This document shows positions 55,275 through 61,449 of a stretch of DNA of 61,449 nt, piece by piece; position 1 is the stretch's first letter, and each line of letters opens with the position of its first letter. The DNA comes from Thermus thermamylovorans (GTDB taxonomy: Bacteria > Deinococcota > Deinococci > Deinococcales > Thermaceae): contig NZ_SIJL01000007.1 in the NCBI RefSeq assembly GCF_004307015.1, positions 1-61,449 on the forward strand. The letters are read 5' to 3'. The notes under the pieces were generated by a model. The model was not told the DNA's origin, did not search any database, and worked only from the letters and a program-made list of their open reading frames with translations. The translations under genes were made by a program, and so were the position numbers.

Positions 55275-58037
55275 TCAGTCGGGATTTGCCAGGTGGAAGC
55301 CCAGGGCCTCGGGCAGGGCCAGGGGGGAGGGGGGAAGGCGCAGGTGCAGTTCGGGGCAGAAGCGGCCCAGGGCCCGGCCCAGCTGGAAGCGGAAGGGGGG
55401 AGGCAGGGGTCCCCGCCGGGCCTCCTCCAGCTTAGCCCAGGCGGCCTCCTTTTCCCCCAGGCCCAGGAGGGCCAGGACCTCCACCGCCCGGGCCTGGGCC
55501 AGGAGGCCTGGGTCCTCCAGGGGGGGGAGGGCCACCACCTGGCCCAAGGCTTCCCCGTAGCTCCCCCCCCGCACCAGCACCTCCGCGTAGCCCAGGCGGG
55601 CCTGGGCCCGCAGGTAGGGGTTTTCCAGCTCCAGGAGCGGCCGGAGCAGGGCCTTTCCCTCCTCCGGGGGGAGGAGGAGGGCGAGGAGGCCCGCGGCGTC
55701 CAGCCGCAGGGCGGTGTAGCGGTCGGTGTTTTCCCCGGGGAGTTCCTCCAGGAGGCGCGCCAGGAGGCCCCGGGCCGTGGGGGCCTCCTGGCCCCCCAGG
55801 AGGGGCGGGCGGTAGGGCTGGCCCGCCTCCAGGAGAAGGTAGGCAGCCCCCAGGCGGAAGAGGGTGCGCAGGTGGCGGTAGCGGGCCTCCTTGGGCCTTT
55901 CCTCCGTGCGGCGGAAGTAGGCCTCGGCCCGTTCCAAAAGCGCCAGGGCCTCGAAGGGGCGGCCCCGGGCCACCTCCAGGATGCCCGCCTCGCTCGCCAC
56001 CCGGGCCTGGGTGAAGGGGTCCAGGGCCTCCTCGAGGGCCCTGCGGATGGCCCTGCCCGCCTCCTCGTAAAGCCCCAGGCGCCTGAGGAGGGTGGCATAG
56101 CGGGCCCGCACCCGGGCCACCTCGTCCCTGGGGGCCCCCCCTTCCTCCAGAGCCTTGAGGCCCTCCTCCATGTGCGCCCGGGCCTCGAGGCGCCCCAGGC
56201 GCATCAGGAGGTCCCCCATCTGGTAGCGGGCCCGCCCCAGGAGGAGGGGGTCGTGGCCCACCTGGGCCAGGGCGGCGAGGGCTTCCGCGTAGCGCCCCAG
56301 GTCCTTGGCCACCAGCCCCCGCCAAAGCTGTACCCGGTCCCGGAGGAAGGGGGCCACAGGCAGGCTTTCCGCCTCCTCCACGAAGCGGGCTGCCCGCTCG
56401 TAGTCCCCCTTCCAGCGCTCCACCGCGGCCATCACCAGGAGGCCTTCCGCCTGGGCGGTCTCGTCCAGGTGCCGGAGGTCCGCCTTGGGGGGGAGGAGTT
56501 CCTCCGCCTCCCGGTAAAGGGCGGCGTCCGCCTTGGCCTCCGCCCCCTTGATGCGGGCCCAGGTGCGCAGGGCGGGGTCTTGCGCCTGGGAGAGGACTTT
56601 TAGGGCCTCCTCCGCCTCAGGGTGGGCGTACTGGCCCAGGACCGCCCGGTAACGCACCACCGCCGCCGCCAGGGCCTCCTGGTCCTCCCGGGGCCAGGCC
56701 CTGGCCTCCTCCCAGAGGCCGGGGAGGAGGGCGAGGCGGGTGGGATCTTCCTGGACAAGCTCCAGGAGGACTCCGGTTTCCCAAGCTTTCCGGGCGTGGT
56801 AGAGCTTGCGGAACAGGTTCTCCTTGGGGAAAAACTCCAGGGCCAAGCGGTGGAGCGCCCTGGGGGTTTCCTCGGGAAGGAGGCTCCTGAGGGCGGGGCG
56901 CACCAGCCCCTCCCCCACCCAGTCCAGAAGGGCCCGTTCCGCCTGGGAGAGCCGTTCCAGGGGCCTTCCCAGGGCCTTTTCCAGGAGCTCCAGGGGGAAG
57001 GCGGGGTCGGCCTCGGGGCTGAAGGCGGCCAGGGCCAGGAGGAGGGGCCTCAGGGCGGGGTCGTCCTGCAGGGGGGTCTGGGGGTCGTGCTTGGCGGCCT
57101 CCAGGAGGACCAGGCGGGAGAGCTCCCCGAAGTTCCGCCCCGCCTGGTTCACAAGGGCCTCCAGCCTCTCCGGGGGCAGGTGGGGGAGGCGCTCCCGTAC
57201 GAAGCGCCTGGCCTCCTCCCGGCTCGGGGGGGAGAGGGGCTGGTGGGGGAGGGTGGGGGGCGGCTCGCTCAGGGCGGCCAGGTAGGGGACGGTGAGGGTC
57301 TTGAGGAAGGGCTCCAGCCAGGTGGCAAGCCCCCGCTTGGCCCCGTCCGGGCCCCGCAAGGGGAGGCCCTCCAGGGTTCCCTCCGCCTCGGCCCGGAGGA
57401 GGAGGGGGCGGCCCGCCCGGTTCAGGGCTTGGGCCAGGAGGGCCAGGACCTCCTGCTGCAGGGCCCCCTGGAGGATGTAGGGCTGGGTGGGGGAGAGCTG
57501 GGCCAAAAGGCCCCGCACCTCCTCCGCCACCCCCAAGCCTTCCGCCAGGGGGACCAGGGCCTGGGCCAGCTCTCCCCCCAGGTTGAGGAGGAAGGGCTCC
57601 CGCCCCGGCAGGGCGGCCAGGGCCCGCCCTATGGCGGAGAGGAGCACCCCTTTCCCCGTGGCCGGACCGCCCACCACCGCCATCTGGGGCCTTTCCCCGG
57701 CCTCGAGCTCCTTCAAAAAGCGCCGGAAGATGCGCCGCTTGTCCCGGCCCAGGGCCTTGCGGGCGCTCTCCAGGAAGAGTTCCGCAGGGGGGGGCGGGGG
57801 CTCTAGCCCCGCCTCCCGGTAGAGGTCGGCGAAGACCCCGTAAAGGCGCTCCTTCTCCTCGGGGCTTCCCAGGTCCTTGTAGAGGATGTTGCGCACGGTG
57901 CCCGCCCGCCCCCCCCGCTCCCCCATGAGGGTCTCCAGCCAGCGCAAGGAGCCCCGCCTCCCCCGGTGGTCCCGGCCCCGGAGATGGGGACGGAGGTCTT
58001 CCAGGTAGCGCAGCCAGGGTGTAGGTGCCTCCGGCAT
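55275..58037 (-). CDS. Large P-loop NTPase with TPR-like repeats
   Basis: This 920-aa protein starts with a helical N-terminal region (about residues 1-110). A P-loop AVVGGPATGKGVLLSAIG (Walker A 123-130) and an NTPase-like segment run to about 320, then an all-helical repeat region (about 430-910) reads like TPR/SNAP repeats. This is the STAND-like layout of signalling ATPases, but I see no clear DNA-binding or effector domain. The -10 TATAAA (58054-58049) lies 11 nt before the ATG. The function is unknown; the neighbour upstream is aceA. Confidence 0.65.
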   Translation of the reverse strand: MPEAPTPWLRYLEDLRPHLRGRDHRGRRGSLRWLETLMGERGGRAGTVRNILYKDLGSPEEKERLYGVFADLYREAGLEPPPPPAELFLESARKALGRDKRRIFRRFLKELEAGERPQMAVVGGPATGKGVLLSAIGRALAALPGREPFLLNLGGELAQALVPLAEGLGVAEEVRGLLAQLSPTQPYILQGALQQEVLALLAQALNRAGRPLLLRAEAEGTLEGLPLRGPDGAKRGLATWLEPFLKTLTVPYLAALSEPPPTLPHQPLSPPSREEARRFVRERLPHLPPERLEALVNQAGRNFGELSRLVLLEAAKHDPQTPLQDDPALRPLLLALAAFSPEADPAFPLELLEKALGRPLERLSQAERALLDWVGEGLVRPALRSLLPEETPRALHRLALEFFPKENLFRKLYHARKAWETGVLLELVQEDPTRLALLPGLWEEARAWPREDQEALAAAVVRYRAVLGQYAHPEAEEALKVLSQAQDPALRTWARIKGAEAKADAALYREAEELLPPKADLRHLDETAQAEGLLVMAAVERWKGDYERAARFVEEAESLPVAPFLRDRVQLWRGLVAKDLGRYAEALAALAQVGHDPLLLGRARYQMGDLLMRLGRLEARAHMEEGLKALEEGGAPRDEVARVRARYATLLRRLGLYEEAGRAIRRALEEALDPFTQARVASEAGILEVARGRPFEALALLERAEAYFRRTEERPKEARYRHLRTLFRLGAAYLLLEAGQPYRPPLLGGQEAPTARGLLARLLEELPGENTDRYTALRLDAAGLLALLLPPEEGKALLRPLLELENPYLRAQARLGYAEVLVRGGSYGEALGQVVALPPLEDPGLLAQARAVEVLALLGLGEKEAAWAKLEEARRGPLPPPFRFQLGRALGRFCPELHLRLPPSPLALPEALGFHLANPD

Positions 58038-58060
58038 GGTGTTTACACTTTATACCCGGG
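58038..58060 (-). promoter_or_regulatory. Promoter of the 920-aa gene with a GTGTAAAC site
   Basis: On the minus strand GGGTATAAAGTGTAAACACC contains the -10 TATAAA and the palindrome GTGTAAACAC at the transcription start. The octamer GTGTAAAC also occurs upstream of aceA. Confidence 0.45.
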
Positions 58061-58087
58061 GTCCCGGTTTTTCCACACACTAAAAGC

Positions 58088-58107
58088 GGCCCCGCCGGGG
58101 CGGGGCC
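58088..58107 (-). terminator. Hairpin after aceA
   Basis: GGCCCCGC (58088-58095) pairs with GCGGGGCC (58100-58107) around a short loop, 20 nt beyond the aceA stop. On the minus strand a CTTTTAG follows. Confidence 0.6.
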
Positions 58108-58126
58108 GGGCAAGCCTTCCTGGGGC

Positions 58127-59449
58127 TCAGGGCTGGGGCGCGGGCTCCGCGAACTGGGCCTCCTCGGTGGAGCCCTTGAGGGCCAGGGTGGAGGCCTCCC
58201 CCTGGGTGAGGGCCAGGACCACCTCGTCGTAGTAGCCCGCCCCCACCTCCCGCTGGTGTTTGACGGCGGTGAAGCCCTGGGCCTGGGCCAGGAACTCCTT
58301 CTGCTGGAGCTCCACGAAGGCGGGCATGCCCCGGGCCCTGTAGCCCTTGGCCAGCTCCCAGGTGTAGTAGTTGAGGGTGTGCCAGCCCGCCAGGGTGATG
58401 AACTGGAACTTGTAGCCCATGGCCCCCAGCTCCCGGTTGAACTTGGCGATGGTCTCGTCGTCCAGGAACTTCTTCCAGTTGAAGGAGGGGGAGAGGTTGT
58501 AGGCGAGGAGCTTGTCCGGGAACTCCCGCTTCACCGCCTCGGCGAACTTTCTGGCCTCCTCCAGGTCGGGCTTGGAGGTCTCCATCCAGAGCACGTCCGC
58601 GTAGGGGGCGTAGGCCAGGGCCCGGGCGATCCCCGCCTCGATCCCGTTCCGGACGCGGTAGAAGCCCTCGGGGGTGCGCTCGCCCTTCAGGATGAAAGGC
58701 CGGTCCCGCTCGTCGATGTCGCTGGTGATCAGGGTGGCGGCCTCGGCGTCGGTGCGGGCGATGATCACCGTGGGCACCCCCATCACGTCGGCGGCCAGCC
58801 GGGCCGCTTGCAGGGTGCGGATGTGCTGGGCGGTGGGCACCAGGACCTTCCCCCCCAGGTGGCCGCACTTCTTCTCCGAGGCCAGCTGGTCCTCGTAGTG
58901 GATCCCCGCCGCCCCGGCCTCGATCATGGCCCGGGTGAGCTCGAAGACGTTCAGCGCGCCTCCGAAGCCCGCCTCGGCGTCGGCCACGATGGGCACGTAC
59001 CAGTCCCGGGTCACCTTGCCCTCGGCGCGCTCCACCTGGTCGGCCCGCATGAGGGCCTTGTTGAGCCGCCGCACCACCTGGGGTACGGAGTTCACCGGGT
59101 AGAGGGACTGGTCGGGATAGGTTTCGTAGGCCAGGTTGGCGTCCGCGGCCACCTGCCAGCCGGAGAGGTAGATGGCCTCCAGTCCGGCCCGCACCATCTC
59201 CACCGCCATGGCCCCGGTGTAGGCCCCGAAGGTGTGCACGTAGGGGCGCTCGTGCAGAAGCCGCCAGAGCTTCTCCGCCCCTCGCCTGGCCAGGGTGTGC
59301 TCCACCATCACGCTGGGGCGGAGCCGCACCACGTCCTCGGGGCGGTAGTCCCGCCGCACCCCTTTCCAGCGGGGGTTCGTCTCCCACTCCCGCCTCAGGG
59401 CCTCCGCCTCCTGCCGCATCTCCGGGGTCAGCACGCTCAGGGGTTCCAT
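58127..59449 (-). CDS. aceA: Isocitrate lyase
   Basis: This 440-aa glyoxylate-cycle enzyme splits isocitrate to succinate and glyoxylate. Signatures are [33 protein letters not shown] and the active-site [20 protein letters not shown] (Cys near residue 195). The start context includes GGGAGGTGG. It lies downstream of an inverted repeat around TTACAC/GTGTAA that may be a regulator site. It works with pckA for acetate use. Confidence 0.95.
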   Translation of the reverse strand: MEPLSVLTPEMRQEAEALRREWETNPRWKGVRRDYRPEDVVRLRPSVMVEHTLARRGAEKLWRLLHERPYVHTFGAYTGAMAVEMVRAGLEAIYLSGWQVAADANLAYETYPDQSLYPVNSVPQVVRRLNKALMRADQVERAEGKVTRDWYVPIVADAEAGFGGALNVFELTRAMIEAGAAGIHYEDQLASEKKCGHLGGKVLVPTAQHIRTLQAARLAADVMGVPTVIIARTDAEAATLITSDIDERDRPFILKGERTPEGFYRVRNGIEAGIARALAYAPYADVLWMETSKPDLEEARKFAEAVKREFPDKLLAYNLSPSFNWKKFLDDETIAKFNRELGAMGYKFQFITLAGWHTLNYYTWELAKGYRARGMPAFVELQQKEFLAQAQGFTAVKHQREVGAGYYDEVVLALTQGEASTLALKGSTEEAQFAEPAPQP

Positions 59450-59515
59450 CCGCCACCTCCCAGGTCCAGTCTGGCCGGGGCGGACCCGGTGGTGTAGGGT
59501 GTAGCCGGAGTAGGT

Positions 59516-59536
59516 TTACACCCCGGTGCAGTGTAA
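59516..59536 (-). promoter_or_regulatory. Inverted repeat upstream of aceA
   Basis: TTACAC (59516-59521) and GTGTAA (59531-59536) are separated by 9 nt. The site is 67 nt before the aceA ATG and shares the octamer GTGTAAAC with the promoter of the 920-aa gene. Confidence 0.45.
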
Positions 59537-59592
59537 TCCTGGGTGGGGGGTGGGAGGGCGGGGGTTTGCCTCGAGGTCCTGCGCCCTGGTCC

Positions 59593-59639
59593 CCAAAGGG
59601 GCGCGCCCCTTTGGCCCTCCCAGGCCCCGCGGCGGGGCC
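59593..59639 (-). terminator. Two GC-rich inverted repeats after the disulfide reductase gene
   Basis: CCAAAGGGGCG and its complement form a perfect 22-nt palindrome (59593-59614). A second stem GGCCCCG/CGGGGCC (59623-59639) lies nearer the coding region. They lie between the stop of the gene at 59693 and the aceA promoter and are likely terminators. The remaining 59450-59692 sequence holds no gene. Confidence 0.5.
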
Positions 59640-59692
59640 GGGGTCCGGGGAGGCGGCCCAGCCGTTCCCACCCGGCCTTCCGCCCCGGGTGC

Positions 59693-61024
59693 CTAGCGGG
59701 CCTGCTGGGCGGCGATGAGAAGGGGGTCCCAGACGGGGCTATAGGGCGGGGCGTAGGCCAGGTCCAGGGCGAGGAGGTCCTCCACCGTGCCTCCGCGGTG
59801 GAGGAGGGCCGCCAGGGCGTCGATGCGCAGGGCCCCGTGGCCGCGGGCTACCACGGCCCCGCCCAGGAGCCTTCCCGTCCCTTCCTCGTGGACCAGCTCC
59901 ACCCAGAGGGGCTGGCTTCCCGGGTAGTAATGGGCCCCGTCGCGGCTTTGGATGAAGACCTTCCGGGCCTGGAACCCCTCCTCGAGGGCCGCCTCCAGGG
60001 AGAGCCCGGTGGTGGCCACCGCCAGGCCGAAGGCCTTGAAGATGGCCGTGCCCACCACCCCGGCGAAGCGGGCCTCCTTGCCGGCGATGACGCTTCCGGC
60101 GGTGCGCCCCTGCTTGTTGGCCACGTCCCCCAGGGGCAGCCAGTAGGGGCGCTTGAGGACGCGGTGGAAGCTCTCCGCCACGTCCCCGGCGGCGTAGACC
60201 CCTTCCAGGTTGGTGCGCATCCCCTCGTCGGTGGCGATGGCCCCGGTGGGGCCCAGGGCCACCCCCATGGCCTGGGCCAAGAGGGTGTTGGGCTTGATCC
60301 CCGTGGCCAGGAGCACCAGGTCCACGGGCACCACCCCTTCCGAGGTCTCCACCGCCTCCACCCGGCCTTGGCCGCGGAGGGCCTTCACCCGCACCCCGGT
60401 CCAGACCTCCACCCCGTGCCGCTCCAGCTCCTCCTTAAGGAGGCTCCCCACCTCCCCGTCCCAGTGGGGCAGGGGGCGGTCCTTGAGCTCCAGAAGGGTC
60501 ACCTCCAGGCCCCGCTTGCGGAAGGCCTCGGCCACCTCGAGGCCGATGTACCCCGCCCCCAGGATGGCGGCCCTTTTGGCCCCTTCCAGGGCCCTTAGGA
60601 GGGCTTCCCCATCCTCCATGCTCCTTAGGGTGTAGACCCCCCGCTGCTCCGTGCCGGGGATGGGGGGGATGAGGGGCCTCGCCCCGGTGGCCAGGACCAG
60701 GTGGTCGTACCGGTCCTGGAAGGTGCGGCCCTCCTTGTGGTCAAAGACGGTGAGGGTCCTAAGCTCCGGATCCACGTCCACCACCTCGTGGTGGGCGTGG
60801 ATTTCTACCCCCTGTTTGCGAAATTCCTCCGGGGTTCTCGCCACCAGCTTTTCCAGACGGGGGATCTCCCCGGAAAGCACGTAAGGCAGGCCGCAAGCCC
60901 CATAGGAGACCCATCCCGACCGCTCGTAGACCACCACCTCCAGGTCCGGGTTCTCCCGCTTGGCCTTGGCGGCGGCGGAGGCCCCGCCCGCCACGCCCCC
61001 CACGACCACCAGGCGCTCGCCCAT
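59693..61024 (-). CDS. CoA-disulfide reductase-like FAD/NAD(P) oxidoreductase
   Basis: This 443-aa flavoprotein starts with the FAD-binding LVVVGGVAGGASAAAKAKRE (residues 5-24). The redox Cys is in WVSYGACGLPYVLSG (near residue 44), the position used in CoA-disulfide reductases and NADH oxidases. NAD-binding AAILGAGYIGLEVAEAF and the second FAD motif GVYAAGDVAES follow, plus a dimerisation domain. It may keep CoA or other thiols reduced. Confidence 0.88.
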   Translation of the reverse strand: MGERLVVVGGVAGGASAAAKAKRENPDLEVVVYERSGWVSYGACGLPYVLSGEIPRLEKLVARTPEEFRKQGVEIHAHHEVVDVDPELRTLTVFDHKEGRTFQDRYDHLVLATGARPLIPPIPGTEQRGVYTLRSMEDGEALLRALEGAKRAAILGAGYIGLEVAEAFRKRGLEVTLLELKDRPLPHWDGEVGSLLKEELERHGVEVWTGVRVKALRGQGRVEAVETSEGVVPVDLVLLATGIKPNTLLAQAMGVALGPTGAIATDEGMRTNLEGVYAAGDVAESFHRVLKRPYWLPLGDVANKQGRTAGSVIAGKEARFAGVVGTAIFKAFGLAVATTGLSLEAALEEGFQARKVFIQSRDGAHYYPGSQPLWVELVHEEGTGRLLGGAVVARGHGALRIDALAALLHRGGTVEDLLALDLAYAPPYSPVWDPLLIAAQQAR

Positions 61025-61067
61025 GGGGGGTATTCTGCCACGGGAGGGGTGGGCGGGATGTCCCGGC

Positions 61068-61449
61068 TCACCGGGAAGCCCGCGGCAGCTCCTCCCGCAC
61101 CAGCTGCCCGTCCCGGAGGTAGAGGATGCGGTCCGCGCGGCGGGCCAGCTCCAGGTCGTGGGTGACCAGGACCAGGGTCCGCCGCTGCCCGGCCTGGAAG
61201 AGGAGGGCGGCCACCTGCTCCCGCGAGGCCGCGTCCAGGTTGCCCGTGGGCTCGTCGGCGAAGAGGATGGGGGGGTCCAGGGCCAGGGACCGGGCCAGGG
61301 CCACCCTTTGCTGCTCCCCTCCGGAGAGGCGGCTCGGCAGGTGGGAGGCCCGCTCCCCCAGGCCCACCTCCCGCAAAAGCTCCAAGGCCCGCTCCCGCCT
61401 GGCCTTGGGAGGCACCCCCGCGAGGAGGAGGGGGAAGGCCACGTTCTCC
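61068..61449 (-). CDS. ABC transporter ATP-binding protein (LolD/MacB type), 5' part outside the window
   Basis: Only the C-terminal part of about 127 residues is present; the frame runs off the right edge. Visible are the signature [32 protein letters not shown] (Walker B and D-loop) and the switch His in [15 protein letters not shown]. The DEPTGNLD motif fits the LolD/MacB/FtsE exporter group. Walker A lies beyond the window, and the permease is not seen. Confidence 0.9.
   Translation of the reverse strand, partial: ENVAFPLLLAGVPPKARRERALELLREVGLGERASHLPSRLSGGEQQRVALARSLALDPPILFADEPTGNLDAASREQVAALLFQAGQRRTLVLVTHDLELARRADRILYLRDGQLVREELPRASR

Noticed and set aside
56617-58113. Minus-strand frame of 498 codons inside the 920-aa gene
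   Set aside because: It is a frame-shifted Pro/Gly/Ala-rich shadow of the 920-aa reading frame.

Overview
The window is a GC-rich, gene-dense bacterial chromosome segment. Third codon positions are almost all G or C, genes often overlap by 4 nt (ATGA/GTGA), and several genes have a -10 hexamer 6-7 nt before the start codon, as expected for leaderless mRNAs. The caa3-type oxidase with fused subunits, the fused ctaA-ctaB, an intein-bearing dnaE, an aqualysin-like protease and a CsoR with Cys-His-His ligands all point to the genus Thermus (Deinococcota). No rRNA, tRNA, CRISPR array or insertion sequence was seen.

Layout. 0.2-4.5 kb: a plus-strand operon for an A-type cytochrome oxidase (subunits II, I, two III-like proteins, IV and a tiny membrane protein). 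4.5-6.2 kb: a zinc alcohol dehydrogenase convergent with a UPF0489-like protein. 6.3-11.5 kb: minus-strand caa3 oxidase operon (ctaAB heme A synthesis fusion, subunit IIc, fused subunit I/III). 11.7-14.6 kb: pckA and pgi. 14.6-20.9 kb: plus-strand GNAT/acyl-CoA-ligase fusion, TrmH-type methyltransferase and a DUF4129-MoxR-DUF58 set. 20.9-22.95 kb: groES-groEL behind a CIRCE-like operator. 23.1-28.1 kb: dnaE carrying a 425-aa intein and a small in-frame palindromic insertion. 28.1-39 kb: VapBC-like pair, folate-type ligase, FUN14, HD, ispF, TPR/membrane protein, SAM hydrolase, surE, subtilase, pyrF-pyrE, a membrane protein and gpsA. 39-42.2 kb: Uma2, hydrolase and sufS-sufU. 42.2-51.3 kb: a copper block (DUF302, PepSY, two SHOCT proteins, CcdA-like, methyltransferase, CueP-like, two-component system, CopA, DUF305, CsoR, CopZ). 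51.4-55.2 kb: sufC-sufB-sufD-Rieske. 55.3-61.4 kb: a 920-aa NTPase/TPR protein, aceA, a CoA-disulfide-reductase-like enzyme and a partial ABC ATPase.

The most notable observation is in the copper block. Four transcription units (SHOCT-PepSY, CcdA-like/methyltransferase, CueP-like, and DUF305-copA-SHOCT-RR-HK) share one promoter layout: yTTTA-N6-CTTAAC, then exactly 10 nt, then a TA(G/A)nnT -10 hexamer. The 11-bp direct-repeat period and 10-nt spacing are what an OmpR/PhoB-type activator would use, and an OmpR-type regulator with a sensor kinase is encoded inside the block. A separate CsoR-type operator lies at the copZ-csoR promoter. The window would thus hold a two-layer copper response (CsoR repressor plus a two-component activator), located between sufBCD and sufSU.

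Other points of interest are two different A-family oxidases side by side (one with the HPEVY glutamate, one with the YS-HPTVY form), covarying GCAA-loop hairpins after gpsA, a 16-bp divergent promoter with overlapping -10 elements between an HD gene and ispF, and a frameshifted ccdA-like gene.
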